In this document: positions 8,444 through 16,963 of the stretch, piece after piece
Position numbering within the stretch: the first letter of the stretch is position 1
Layout: every line of letters starts with the position of its first letter
Assembly: GCA_902776545.1 (NCBI GenBank)
Contig: CACYQO010000037.1
Location: forward strand, 1-46,559
DNA: 46,559 bases
Direction of reading: 5' to 3'
Source: an uncultured Prevotellaceae bacterium
Lineage (GTDB): Bacteria; Bacteroidota; Bacteroidia; Bacteroidales; Bacteroidaceae
Notes under the pieces: generated by a model
Told to the model about the DNA's origin: nothing
What the model saw: the letters and a program-made list of their open reading frames with translations, nothing else
Database searches by the model: none
Translations under genes and position numbers: made by a program

Positions 8444-10938
8444 TCAGATTCTTCGACATACTCTTCACCTCGATAGGACTGCTGGTCCTCTCACCCTTGT
8501 TTCTGATTCTCTGGCTGCTGATCAAATTGAGCAGCAAGGGGCCTGGTTTCTTCGTACAGGAACGCATCGGACTGGGCGGAAAGCCCTTCGGACTCTATAA
8601 GTTCCGTTCCATGCGCACGAACTCTGAGAGTGAAAGTCTCATCACCATCGGCGAGGACGACCACCGCATCACACGCATCGGACACTTCATCCGTAAATAC
8701 AAACTCGACGAACTGCCCCAGTTGTGGAATGTGTTGAAAGGAGACATGAGTCTCGTGGGTCCCAGACCTGAGGTGAGGAAATATGTGGAGATGTACACCC
8801 CTGAGCAGCGGAAGGTGCTCGATGTCAGACCCGGCATCACCGACTATGCCTCGATAGAATATGTGAACGAGAACGAACTCTTGGGTAATGCCGAGGATCC
8901 TGACCGTGTATATGTGGAGCAAGTGATGCCCAACAAACTGAAGCTGAATATGAAGTACATACAGAACAAGAGTCTGGGCGAATACTTCAAGATTATCTTC
9001 CTGACGCTCAAGAGCATCGCCAGCATCGGCAGCTTCAACAAGCTCATCAACTGGTATTTCAATAGGAAGTCGCTGCCCTTTTGGGGTATCTTCCTCATGG
9101 ACTGCGCCATCGTGTTTTTCTCTTTCCTGTTCGTCTACCAGCAATTCAACAGCGGCAAGGATGCTCTCTACTTCATCGAGCGCCTATCACTCTGCATCCT
9201 CGTCTACCTACTGTTTTTCATCATCGCCTTCCGCATCTTCCGCACGTATAGCGGAATCCTGCGTTACTCGTCGTTCGTCGACCTGAAGAAAGTTGGCTAT
9301 GCCACTTTACTGGGACTGGTGTTGTCGGAAGCGACACGATTCCTGCTCTGTTGTCATGAGCTGTTCTCTTACCTGACAGCCGTCCATATCCTGCTGGCAA
9401 CAGTTCTCGCCACCTTCCTGCTGTGGCTGGTGCGCATCGGCGTGAAGACCATCTACGACGTAACTATCAAAAGCATCCATTCGAAATACGCCTATATCTA
9501 TGGCGTCAAGAACGGCGGCATCGCCATCGCCAAGCATATCAGAAACCAGAATCCAGCGAGGTTCGACCTGAAGGGCTTCATCTCCGACGACCGTAAGGTG
9601 GAGAACAAGATCCTGATGGGTGTCAGAGTGCACAAACTCGACGCTGAACTGGTAAATACCATGACGGATGAGGGTATCGAGGCGCTGATTGTCTCGCCCT
9701 ACCGCAAAGAGGCTTTCTTGAAGAATGAGACGCTGATAGACGAACTCATCAAGGCCGGCATCCACATCTATTTCACGCAAGAGGCCCAGGAATGGGAGAA
9801 AGTGATCGGTGGTGCTTCGCCGGAACTGAAGGAGATCAGCATCGAAGACCTTTTGCCGAGAGAGGAGATCAAAGTAGACATGGATTCCGTCGGCGAACAG
9901 CTGAAAGGCAAGTGCATCTTGATTACAGGCTCCGCCGGCAGTATCGGACAGGAGATCGTGCAACAGGTCTGCCTGTTCAAACCAGGTCATCTGGTACTGG
10001 TAGACCAGGCCGAGACGCCCCAGCATGAGATTCAGCTGATGATGGCACAATGGCCAGACATCAAATCGGAGGTGTTAGTGGCCAGCATCTGCCATCAGAA
10101 GCACATGGAATCGCTGTTCCGTGAGTACAAGCCCGACTATGTGTTCCATGCGGCAGCCTATAAGCATGTGCCCATGCTGGAAGACAATCCCGAGGAGAGT
10201 ATATATAATAATATATATGGTACGCGCGTGATAGCAGACCTCGCCGTGAAGTACGGTGTGAAGAAGTTTGTGATGATCTCCACCGACAAGGCCGTGAACC
10301 CCTCGAACGTAATGGGCTGTTCAAAGCGTATCTGCGAGATCTATGTGCAGAGCCTCGACAAAGCCATTAAAAACGGTAAGATAAAAGGAACCACACAGTT
10401 TGTCACCACCCGTTTCGGCAACGTGCTGGGTTCGAACGGCTCAGTCATCCCGCTGTTCAAGGAGCAGATCAAGAACGGCGGTCCTGTGACGGTGACACAT
10501 CCGGACATCATCCGATTCTTCATGCTGATACCAGAGGCCTGCAAGCTGGTGCTCGAGGCAGGCACGAAAGGCAACGGCGGTGAGATCTTCGTCTTCGACA
10601 TGGGTAAGCCCGTAAAGATCGACGACCTTGCCAAGCGCATGATACAACTCAGCGGTGCGAAGGATGTCAAGATTGAATACACCGGTCTGCGAGAGGGCGA
10701 GAAGCTCTTTGAAGAACTGCTGAATGTGGCAGAGACCACCAAGCCCTCGTTCCACGAAAAGATCCGTATCGCAAACGTCAGAGAATACGACTATGACATC
10801 ATCTGCCGTGAGATTGACGAACTGGCAACCATCTGTGAGGACTATGACAAGATGGCGACGGTAAAGAAGATGAAACAGATCGTGCCGGAATTCAAGAGCA
10901 ATAACTCCATCTACGAAAAACTGGACAAAGCCCAATGA
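8440..10938 (+). CDS. Fused phosphoglycosyl transferase and FlaA1/CapD-type 4,6-dehydratase
   Basis: An 832-residue fusion. Residues 1-198 are a monotopic phosphoglycosyl transferase (PglC/WcaJ type): membrane hairpin at 4-28, QERIGLGGKPFGLYKFRSM, the catalytic Asp90-Glu91 pair in LDELPQLWNVLKGDM, then VGPRPE. Residues about 210-330 hold four membrane helices, 335-470 a CoA-binding-like Rossmann region, and 490-830 a nucleotide-sugar dehydratase with TGSAGSIGQ (Gly497 onward) and STDKAVNPSNVMGCSK, including Asp616, Lys617 and Met625 as in PglF. The second half alone resembles full-length WbpM/PglF/CapD. The start is TTG at 8440 inside the previous stop; an exact frame match to the family start MIRFFDI supports it. 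One protein would thus make the 4-keto sugar and, after amination, could load the sugar phosphate onto undecaprenyl phosphate. Confidence 0.9.
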   Translation: MIRFFDILFTSIGLLVLSPLFLILWLLIKLSSKGPGFFVQERIGLGGKPFGLYKFRSMRTNSESESLITIGEDDHRITRIGHFIRKYKLDELPQLWNVLKGDMSLVGPRPEVRKYVEMYTPEQRKVLDVRPGITDYASIEYVNENELLGNAEDPDRVYVEQVMPNKLKLNMKYIQNKSLGEYFKIIFLTLKSIASIGSFNKLINWYFNRKSLPFWGIFLMDCAIVFFSFLFVYQQFNSGKDALYFIERLSLCILVYLLFFIIAFRIFRTYSGILRYSSFVDLKKVGYATLLGLVLSEATRFLLCCHELFSYLTAVHILLATVLATFLLWLVRIGVKTIYDVTIKSIHSKYAYIYGVKNGGIAIAKHIRNQNPARFDLKGFISDDRKVENKILMGVRVHKLDAELVNTMTDEGIEALIVSPYRKEAFLKNETLIDELIKAGIHIYFTQEAQEWEKVIGGASPELKEISIEDLLPREEIKVDMDSVGEQLKGKCILITGSAGSIGQEIVQQVCLFKPGHLVLVDQAETPQHEIQLMMAQWPDIKSEVLVASICHQKHMESLFREYKPDYVFHAAAYKHVPMLEDNPEESIYNNIYGTRVIADLAVKYGVKKFVMISTDKAVNPSNVMGCSKRICEIYVQSLDKAIKNGKIKGTTQFVTTRFGNVLGSNGSVIPLFKEQIKNGGPVTVTHPDIIRFFMLIPEACKLVLEAGTKGNGGEIFVFDMGKPVKIDDLAKRMIQLSGAKDVKIEYTGLREGEKLFEELLNVAETTKPSFHEKIRIANVREYDYDIICREIDELATICEDYDKMATVKKMKQIVPEFKSNNSIYEKLDKAQ

Positions 10939-11507
10939 AGAGACTTATAGACCTGCTGGTTGCCGCACTCTGCCTGATCATATTCTCCCCGCTCCTGCTA
11001 ATCTGTTATCTGGCAGTGAAGCTGGAAGACGGTGGTCCTGCCATCTTCAAGCAAGAGCGTATCGGACTGGGGGGCAAACCCTTCAACATCTATAAGTTCC
11101 GTAGTATGACCATTGATAAGGAACGCGACGAGAACGCCCTCTTCGGACATGAGAAGAACAAAAATATGACCAAGACGGGGCGATTCCTGCGCGACCATCA
11201 TCTGGACGAACTGCCGCAGTTGTGGAATGTGGTGAAAGGTGACATGGCGTTCATCGGACCACGCCCGGAACGGAAATACTATATCGATCTGATCATGCAG
11301 CACGACCCCCGTTATGAGAGGCTCTATGCCCTCCGTCCGGGAGTTACGAGCTATGCCACATTGCATAACGGCTATACAGATACGATGGAGAAGATGCTCA
11401 TACGACTGGAAATGGACCTCTACTACCTTGAGCACCAGTCGTTATGGCTCGACGCAAAAATCCTGATGGAGACGTTCTTCAGCATCATCAGCGGCAGACA
11501 CTTCTAA
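10935..11507 (+). CDS. Monotopic phosphoglycosyl transferase (PglC-like)
   Basis: A 190-residue initiating sugar-phosphate transferase. It has the N-terminal membrane hairpin (residues 3-25), KQERIGLGGKPFNIYKFRSM, the catalytic Asp91-Glu92 in LDELPQLWNVVKGDM, and IGPRPERKYY. It would transfer a HexNAc-phosphate from a UDP sugar to undecaprenyl phosphate on the cytosolic face of the inner membrane. The ATG overlaps the stop of the fusion gene by 4 bp. It is clearly related to the N-terminal domain of that fusion protein, so two initiating transferases sit side by side. Its stop overlaps the convergent lipoprotein gene by 4 bp. Confidence 0.9.
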   Translation: MKRLIDLLVAALCLIIFSPLLLICYLAVKLEDGGPAIFKQERIGLGGKPFNIYKFRSMTIDKERDENALFGHEKNKNMTKTGRFLRDHHLDELPQLWNVVKGDMAFIGPRPERKYYIDLIMQHDPRYERLYALRPGVTSYATLHNGYTDTMEKMLIRLEMDLYYLEHQSLWLDAKILMETFFSIISGRHF

Positions 11508-11944
11508 TACCTTCGGAAGTGCAGGCGCAGTTCATCGTTGAATAGCACCATCTCATCATCATTCAATGTTTCGATGGAGAACACTTCCTCTAAATGATAA
11601 ATGCCATAAGGCTTGAGAACCTCTACATCATCGATAGGTTCATCTGTTTCATACAGATGGTGACGGATAGGAGACGACAAGTTCAGAGTGTAGGCTCCTC
11701 TCTCAAACCTGAACAGCAAGCCTTCTCCCAGATACTTCCCATTCTCAGAGAAACGGATCTGCAGCAGTTTACCTTGAATTCCCCAGTATATTAGAGCCTC
11801 ACGTGTATCAGTAACACCCCCTGTAGCCAAAGTGTCAACCTGGCTCATCTGCCAATAACCATCCAGTTCCTTGTTTCCTGATGTTTCCAATTCGCAGGAC
11901 ACAAGTAATATGCCAAGTGTCAGTATAGATAACAGTTTTCTCAT
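11504..11944 (-). CDS. Small lipoprotein, lipocalin-like
   Basis: A 146-residue predicted lipoprotein with signal MRKLLSILTLGILLVSC and lipidated Cys17. The mature part starts with LDGYWQMSQVDT and is rich in beta-strand-like segments (LLQIRFSENGKYLGEGLLFRFERGAYTLNLS), which resembles the small lipocalin-like domain proteins of Bacteroidetes. The family number is uncertain and the function unknown. The start codon overlaps the wzi stop by 4 bp (ATGA), so both are one operon transcribed towards the polysaccharide locus. Confidence 0.7.
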   Translation of the reverse strand: MRKLLSILTLGILLVSCELETSGNKELDGYWQMSQVDTLATGGVTDTREALIYWGIQGKLLQIRFSENGKYLGEGLLFRFERGAYTLNLSSPIRHHLYETDEPIDDVEVLKPYGIYHLEEVFSIETLNDDEMVLFNDELRLHFRRY

Positions 11945-13503
11945 TTCTTATTCTTTTTTAAGATGCCATTTTTGGCAATTGTCAATTGAACGCCATAGTT
12001 ATTTCCCATAAGTTTTCCAAAGTCCATACCTAAAGCACCTCTCAGGCTCCAACCCCTATACTTAGAAGTGTTGGCAAAAGAATAAGAGGCTTCAGCAAGC
12101 ATGGAGAAAGTCTTACGTGGGTCTGAGTAAGGGGTATCATAGGTACCAAAACCTTTCAGATAAGTTCCAAGGAAACGATAATGCAACCCAGGGATAGGAT
12201 CGCCGCTGAATCCGATATGGAATGCATTACTACGATTATTCTTAACCTCTATCGTCTGATCGGAATTATAAAGAGGTGACAAGAAGAGTGGATTACCAAT
12301 CACCTGTCCCCAATGCTGCCAGCCGGTATAAAGGCTGTGGTTATAGAAGTTATCCTGTCCGCCCAAATGGTCAGAAACGACCTCATCATGATCATGGTAC
12401 ACAGGGCCGCTCTGGTATTTGGAATAGAAATACTCAAATATAAAATGATCCAACCATGGAGAATCCACAACGCGGATTTCAACTCCGAATTGGATATCCT
12501 TCAAGGCATATAAAAAATAACGGCGCTTCTTTTTGACATTCCATTCAGAACCTTCACCATATCCATCATAGTCCATGAAGAACATGGAAGAATGGTCTTC
12601 AAAGAAATGGTCGGCATAGAAGCTAAAGCCCCATTCGTCTGTGTCAAAATTAAAACGTAACAGCCAGCTGCCTAAGCTGTTTCCTGCACCACCAGTATAA
12701 TCATCATCCACAGTATCTTTTCCACCAGGTATCAATGCCCTCAGCATGCCTTTGAGTCCCCCTTCCTGATGAACGACGTCATCAGGAGTGCCATCTGAAT
12801 GGAAGCGATAACATGTGCCTCCAAACTGGGTGGCAAGCTCGGCGCCCAGCTCTACTGAGAACAAGACATCTTCAGGATTACCAATCTTCAGATAACCCGC
12901 CTTGGAGTGATAGAGCATGTCTTCGGTATATTTATGCTGTTGGTTGGTAAAATCTTTCTGCCATTTGTCGTCAGTAGTTTTACCGTAGGCGATATGTCCT
13001 TTGAAAGCCAGCCAGTTCTTCGTATGTGGGATAATCCAATAGTCTGGCAGGGCGAGTCTAACCTGAGGAATAGGACGGGCATTAATGCCGAAGGTCTGCG
13101 CACCAGAACTCAGTTCCTGATTCTTCAGTTCCATGGGATATTCCTTGGCACCGACAGTCAGCGTTCCCTTGAGCCAGCGAGCCTCCACAAAAGCCTGCTG
13201 CACGATAAGTTTACTGGTGAATCCTGCGGCCACCGCTACGTCGAGACCATAGCCGATGCCCCATTTCCTGCCGTTGTCGAGCGACAAAGGACGTTCGATG
13301 GCACCACGCAGATAACCATTTGTATTCTTCAACGAACTGAGACCGTATTTGTTAGCATTAAGCCACAACGGGTTATGGTCGCCACCTGAGACGGTACCCT
13401 GCAGCTCTGCTCGATAGGTGAGGCTGTCGAACAACGAACGTTCCTGTGCCTGCACCGAAAGCAGCGATCCTATAAATAATAAGGTAGAAAAAACGATTCT
13501 CAT
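11941..13503 (-). CDS. Wzi-type capsule assembly outer-membrane protein
   Basis: A 520-residue secreted protein with signal peptide MRIVFSTLLFIGSLLSVQAQ. The mature sequence alternates polar and aromatic residues through many beta-strands and ends in a strand-like KNGILKKNKK, consistent with an outer-membrane beta-barrel. Segments such as NPLWLNANKYGLSSL and the LRGAIERPL/GYGLDVA pattern match the capsule assembly Wzi family. I use the ATG at 13503 because a -7 promoter lies at 13530-13537, so codons further upstream would not be transcribed. In Wzi proteins the role is anchoring of surface polysaccharide; its place next to the export locus fits that. Confidence 0.85.
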   Translation of the reverse strand: MRIVFSTLLFIGSLLSVQAQERSLFDSLTYRAELQGTVSGGDHNPLWLNANKYGLSSLKNTNGYLRGAIERPLSLDNGRKWGIGYGLDVAVAAGFTSKLIVQQAFVEARWLKGTLTVGAKEYPMELKNQELSSGAQTFGINARPIPQVRLALPDYWIIPHTKNWLAFKGHIAYGKTTDDKWQKDFTNQQHKYTEDMLYHSKAGYLKIGNPEDVLFSVELGAELATQFGGTCYRFHSDGTPDDVVHQEGGLKGMLRALIPGGKDTVDDDYTGGAGNSLGSWLLRFNFDTDEWGFSFYADHFFEDHSSMFFMDYDGYGEGSEWNVKKKRRYFLYALKDIQFGVEIRVVDSPWLDHFIFEYFYSKYQSGPVYHDHDEVVSDHLGGQDNFYNHSLYTGWQHWGQVIGNPLFLSPLYNSDQTIEVKNNRSNAFHIGFSGDPIPGLHYRFLGTYLKGFGTYDTPYSDPRKTFSMLAEASYSFANTSKYRGWSLRGALGMDFGKLMGNNYGVQLTIAKNGILKKNKK

Positions 13504-13529
13504 ATACAATATTTGCTCTTTTCTCGGTG

Positions 13530-13537
13530 CAAAATTA
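13530..13537 (-). promoter_or_regulatory. -7 promoter element of the wzi-type gene
   Basis: The minus strand reads TAATTTTG followed by CAC, 26 bp before the ATG at 13503. Confidence 0.65.
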
Positions 13538-13624
13538 CAACATTTATTCCGAATAACCATACAGTTTAGGGATTTTCCCCTACCCGATTAGGGAAAATCC
13601 TTTGCGAATGCCCCGTTTTTGTTG

Positions 13625-13632
13625 TTACTTTG
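13625..13632 (+). promoter_or_regulatory. Probable -7 promoter element
   Basis: TTACTTTG followed by CA, 49 bp before the ATG at 13682. It is a weaker match to TAnnTTTG than the others. Confidence 0.4.
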
Positions 13633-13681
13633 CATCGTGAAAGAGATAAAATGAAGTAAAACCCTTTAAAACAATACGAAT

Positions 13682-14800
13682 ATGAAGAAAACGATTGTGA
13701 GCACAAAACGCTTGTTTTTCGCATTAATGATGATGCTGACAGCAACCGTATCTGCAAACGCAATGAGCTATGAGCAGGCTCGCAACGAGGCCCTGTTCCT
13801 GACCGACAAGATGGCTTATGAGCTGAATCTCACTGACAAGCAGTACGAGGCAGCCTATGAGATCAATCTCGACTACTTAATGGGTGTCACCAGCCGTTAC
13901 GATGTGTACGGAACCTATTGGGAGCGTCGTAATCTTGATTTGAGCTATATCCTGCTTGACTGGCAATGGAATGCCTTCATCGCAGCTTCTTATTTCTATC
14001 GTCCGCTGTACTGGGACGCCGGTTACTGGCACTTCGGCATCTATGCCCGTTACCCGCACCGTGACTATTTCTACTTCGGACGTCCTCACTTCTATCACTC
14101 CTATCATGGTGCACACGCCTGGCACAGAGTAGGCGGACACGGCTACTATCATGGCCATCGCGAGCACTTCCATGCCCCACACAGAGAGCATATCGGCATG
14201 CACGACCGTTGGAACCATGGCGACTTCCGCAGCAACCGTCACAGTTCCACCCGCGTCACAGCTGGTGACAGAGGTCGCATCGGAAGAGGTACTATCGAAA
14301 GGAATCCAGGTAGAGACAGGGGTAACGGTTCTGTTGGCAGCAACAGAGGTATGGAGCGCAGAGGTCCTTCGAGGTCTATCGAGGGCCGTAGCTCTCAGAC
14401 ACCTCAGAGGAGCATCGACAGGGGGTCTCGTAGCAGCAGTACCTATAGCAGCCCCAGCCGTAGTGGTATAAGTTCGCACAGGAGCAGCACTTACAGCGGC
14501 AGTTCTCGCGGCAGTGGCTCATTCAGCGGAGGTTCACGCAGCGGTTCTTACAGCGGAGGTTCACGTAGTGGTTCGTTCAGCGGAGGTTCACGTAGTGGTT
14601 CGTTCAGCGGAGGTTCACGCAGCGGTTCGTATAGTGGAGGTTCACGTAGTGGTTCGTTCAGCGGCGGTTCCCATAGCGGAGGATTCAGCGGTGGCGGCTC
14701 TCGCGGCGGCGGTTCCTTTAGTGGAGGCTCGCACGGTGGAGGTTCGCACGGTGGTGGACACAGCGGAGGCGGTGGCGGCAGAATGGGCGGACACCGATAA
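13682..14800 (+). CDS. Secreted His-rich protein with Gly/Ser repeat tail
   Basis: A 372-residue protein with a signal peptide (about residues 1-27, ending TVSANA). Residues 28-105 form a globular-looking part (MSYEQARNEALFLTDKMAYELNLTDKQYEAAYEIN), which resembles the helical N-terminal part of Bacteroidetes proteins of unknown function. Residues 115-190 are rich in His and Tyr (HFYHSYHGAHAWHRVGGHGY), then a basic Arg/Gly/Ser section follows, and from residue 280 a nine-residue repeat SFSGGSRSG runs into a Gly/His tail. His clusters could bind metal, but that is a guess. It has its own promoter and converges with the phosphatase gene with only 1 bp between stops. Confidence 0.7.
   Translation: MKKTIVSTKRLFFALMMMLTATVSANAMSYEQARNEALFLTDKMAYELNLTDKQYEAAYEINLDYLMGVTSRYDVYGTYWERRNLDLSYILLDWQWNAFIAASYFYRPLYWDAGYWHFGIYARYPHRDYFYFGRPHFYHSYHGAHAWHRVGGHGYYHGHREHFHAPHREHIGMHDRWNHGDFRSNRHSSTRVTAGDRGRIGRGTIERNPGRDRGNGSVGSNRGMERRGPSRSIEGRSSQTPQRSIDRGSRSSSTYSSPSRSGISSHRSSTYSGSSRGSGSFSGGSRSGSYSGGSRSGSFSGGSRSGSFSGGSRSGSYSGGSRSGSFSGGSHSGGFSGGGSRGGGSFSGGSHGGGSHGGGHSGGGGGRMGGHR
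14519..14680 (+). repeat. 27-bp coding tandem repeat, six units
   Basis: Six in-phase units begin at 14519, 14546, 14573, 14600, 14627 and 14654, each encoding S(F/Y)SGGSRSG (the last has His for Arg). Synonymous differences such as CGC/CGT and AGC/AGT exist between units, so expansion is not fully recent. Copy number is likely to vary between strains. Confidence 0.85.
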
Positions 14801-14801
14801 G

Positions 14802-15311
14802 TCAGAGCACCAGTTCCCTGACTTCCGCATTCGACATCTTCGAAATCTCGCTCATTGACTTCTTATAATAGACAGCCTGGACAGCTTTATTAATAATGCC
14901 ATGTCCTACGGCCAGCACCTTCTTTCCTGGATAAGTCTTCTTGATGTAGGCGATGAACTCGCCAGCCCGGGAAAGAAGGTTTTCTAATGACTCTATATCA
15001 TCGGGCCACACTTCGTTTTTCAGGCTGGGGATGTATCTTCCCGTAAAACCGCCCCAGTCACGTTCCCTCAACAGGGGCGTCGTGACAACCTCCAGTCCGT
15101 GGGGCGCAGCAAGGATAGTAGCCGTATCCACGGAGCGTTTCAGGTCGCTGGCCACAACGACGTCAATCTCACGATCCTTCCACTGTTCGCTGAGTTCACG
15201 GGCCTGACGCAGACCGTTCTCATTCAGTTCACCCTGCGTCTGTCCCTGCATGATCTGGTTGGCATTATCTACCGTCTCTCCGTGCCTTACTAGATATAAT
15301 ATGGTATCCAT
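14802..15311 (-). CDS. Histidine phosphatase family protein (phosphoglycerate mutase-like)
   Basis: A 169-residue cytosolic histidine phosphatase of branch 1. The RHG motif is at the start (YLVRHGETVDN, catalytic His10), SDLKRSVDTA gives the second Arg, RERDWGGFTGR has the acidic residue, and AVGHGIINKA carries the second His. Length and the GQTQGELNENG segment match small GpmB/CobC-like phosphatases; the substrate cannot be named. I use the ATG at 15311; an ATG at 15317 would add two residues. A -7 element lies at 15328-15335. Confidence 0.85.
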   Translation of the reverse strand: MDTILYLVRHGETVDNANQIMQGQTQGELNENGLRQARELSEQWKDREIDVVVASDLKRSVDTATILAAPHGLEVVTTPLLRERDWGGFTGRYIPSLKNEVWPDDIESLENLLSRAGEFIAYIKKTYPGKKVLAVGHGIINKAVQAVYYKKSMSEISKMSNAEVRELVL

Positions 15312-15327
15312 ACACATGATTTTGGTG

Positions 15328-15335
15328 CAAAATTA
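15328..15335 (-). promoter_or_regulatory. -7 promoter element of the phosphatase gene
   Basis: The minus strand reads TAATTTTG followed by CACC, 16 bp before the phosphatase ATG. It is divergent from the promoter at 15368. Confidence 0.65.
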
Positions 15336-15367
15336 CTGAAATATTTGGGATTTCCACAATAATTTTG

Positions 15368-15375
15368 TATTTTTG
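15368..15375 (+). promoter_or_regulatory. -7 promoter element of the HdeD-like gene
   Basis: TATTTTTG followed by CAG, 27 bp before the ATG at 15403. It rules out the longer open frame starting at 15373. Confidence 0.65.
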
Positions 15376-15402
15376 CAGCCTAAAATAGAATTTAGACCCA
15401 TT

Positions 15403-16119
15403 ATGAAGATATTACAAAGTTCATTCTTCCGCGCCATCTGCGCCATCGCAGTAGGTATTCTGCTCATCAAGTATCCCGACAACACCGTCACTTGGATCAC
15501 CGTTGCTATCGGCGTCCTCTTCTTCCTCTCGGGCATCATCTCGCTGGTGGTATATATCAATGCCAGAAAGCATGTGTCAGAATACAAGATCACCGATGCC
15601 GAGGGTAATGTCCTGGCAGGTGAGCCCCCCACCTTCCCCATCGTCGGTGTGGGAAGCATCATCCTCGGTGCCATCCTCGCGCTGACACCCAACATCTTCA
15701 TCACCGCTCTGATGTATATCATCGGCGGCATGCTCATTCTGGGTGCCATCAACCAGTATATGAACCTGGTGAATGCCCGTAAGTTCGGCAACATCAGCTT
15801 CGGCTACTGGATATTCCCCTCTGTCATCCTGCTTACAGGCCTTTATGTCATCATCCGCCCGATGGATCCTGCAAGCATCGCCATGCTCATCCTCGGCTGG
15901 TGTACGCTGCTGTATGGTGTGACGGAGATGATCAACTCCATCAAGTTCCACTCTGACAGACGTAAGTTTGCCAAGGCACAGGAGATCCAGCAGGCTGAGG
16001 AAATCAAAGAAACAGAGGAAGTGCAGGTGGCTGAAGAGGTACAAAATGAGGAGGAGACTGGCGGTGCCATCCCCAAGGATCACGAGGCCTATCTCCCCAA
16101 AACACCTGCTGAGGACTAA
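15403..16119 (+). CDS. HdeD-like (DUF308) membrane protein
   Basis: A 238-residue inner-membrane protein with about six hydrophobic helices arranged in pairs (FFRAICAIAVGILLI, WITVAIGVLFFLSGIISLVV, PIVGVGSIILGAILAL, ALMYIIGGMLILGAINQY, WIFPSVILLTGLYVII, SIAMLILGWCTLLYGVTEMI), the pattern of the HdeD/DUF308 family. The last 40 residues are a Glu-rich tail (EEIKETEEVQVAEEVQNEEE) probably in the cytosol. HdeD is linked to acid resistance in E. coli; the role here is unknown. The stop is 2 bp from the convergent udk-like gene. Confidence 0.8.
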   Translation: MKILQSSFFRAICAIAVGILLIKYPDNTVTWITVAIGVLFFLSGIISLVVYINARKHVSEYKITDAEGNVLAGEPPTFPIVGVGSIILGAILALTPNIFITALMYIIGGMLILGAINQYMNLVNARKFGNISFGYWIFPSVILLTGLYVIIRPMDPASIAMLILGWCTLLYGVTEMINSIKFHSDRRKFAKAQEIQQAEEIKETEEVQVAEEVQNEEETGGAIPKDHEAYLPKTPAED

Positions 16120-16121
16120 TC

Positions 16122-16757
16122 CTATATACCCATCATTTCCTCACGCACCTCTTCGGAAAATCCCTGGATGTAGGTACGCAGGATGTCGATACCCCGTTTG
16201 TTCTCACGTCCCCAGGGGATGATGAGGTCGGCAAACTTCTTCGTGGGTTCGATAAATTGCTCGTGCATGGGTTTCACATCGTTCTCGTAGTGATTTAGCA
16301 CCATCTCGACGGTCCTGCCTCGCTCCACCACGTCACGACGGATATTACGGATCAGACGCACGTCGCTGTCGGTATCCACATAGATTTTCAGATCCATCAT
16401 GTCGCGCAGCTTCTTATAATGCAGCGTCATGATGCCTTCAAGGATGATCACAGGCTTCGGATCCACATGGATGGTCTCAGGCAGACGGTTCGATAGCACA
16501 TACGAATAAGTGGGCTGCTCGATGGCCTCACCGTTCTTCAGCTTTTTGATCTGTTCCGTGAGCAACTTCCAGTCGAAGGCGTCAGGATGGTCGAAGTTGA
16601 TAGACTTGCGCTCTTCTGCGGTCAGGTTGGTAGTGTCGTTGTAATAGGAGTCCAACGGGATGACTGCCGCACAACGTGGTGGCAGTGCCTTGGCAATACG
16701 CTTTACGACGGTGGTCTTGCCAGAACCCGAACCGCCAGCGATTCCGATGATGATCAT
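16122..16757 (-). CDS. udk: Uridine kinase
   Basis: A 211-residue P-loop kinase of the uridine kinase/phosphoribulokinase family. Walker A is GGSGSGKT at residues 8-15, followed by VIPLDSYYND, FDHPDAFDW, ILEGIMTLH and DTDSDVRLIRNIRRDVVERGRT, all typical of Udk. It phosphorylates uridine and cytidine in pyrimidine salvage. The length matches the family. The start ATG at 16757 is 24 bp after a -7 promoter element. A more general nucleoside kinase role cannot be excluded. Confidence 0.88.
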   Translation of the reverse strand: MIIIGIAGGSGSGKTTVVKRIAKALPPRCAAVIPLDSYYNDTTNLTAEERKSINFDHPDAFDWKLLTEQIKKLKNGEAIEQPTYSYVLSNRLPETIHVDPKPVIILEGIMTLHYKKLRDMMDLKIYVDTDSDVRLIRNIRRDVVERGRTVEMVLNHYENDVKPMHEQFIEPTKKFADLIIPWGRENKRGIDILRTYIQGFSEEVREEMMGI

Positions 16758-16780
16758 AGTTATTGTACTTTTAGTGGGTA

Positions 16781-16788
16781 CAAAGTTA
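16781..16788 (-). promoter_or_regulatory. -7 promoter element of udk
   Basis: The minus strand reads TAACTTTG followed by TAC, 23 bp upstream of the udk start codon. Confidence 0.6.
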
Positions 16789-16863
16789 CAAAAAACATTG
16801 GATATGGAACATGGAAGACGGAACTTTTTGTTGTCGATTAGTTAATAATCCTTAATTACAACC

Positions 16864-16898
16864 ACAAAGTACAAAGTTCAAAGTCCAAAGTTCAAAAA
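16864..16898 (+). repeat. Heptad array upstream of rpmE2
   Basis: Five consecutive 7-bp units: ACAAAGT, ACAAAGT, TCAAAGT, CCAAAGT, TCAAAAA. The array ends 7 bp before the -7 box of the L31 gene, so it occupies the -33 promoter region. Confidence 0.75.
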
Positions 16899-16905
16899 AA
16901 AGCAG

Positions 16906-16913
16906 TACCTTTG
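16906..16913 (+). promoter_or_regulatory. -7 promoter element of rpmE2
   Basis: TACCTTTG followed by CAG, 50 bp before the ATG at 16964. The sequence 5' of it is a heptad array. Confidence 0.65.
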
Positions 16914-16963
16914 CAGCCCAAAGTGAAAATTTGAACATTTACATTATTAATATTAAACTCAAA

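Noticed and set aside
10200-10222. ATATATAATAATATATATGG stretch as a regulatory or promoter site
   Set aside because: It lies in the middle of the dehydratase domain and encodes normal family residues (SIYNNIYGT).
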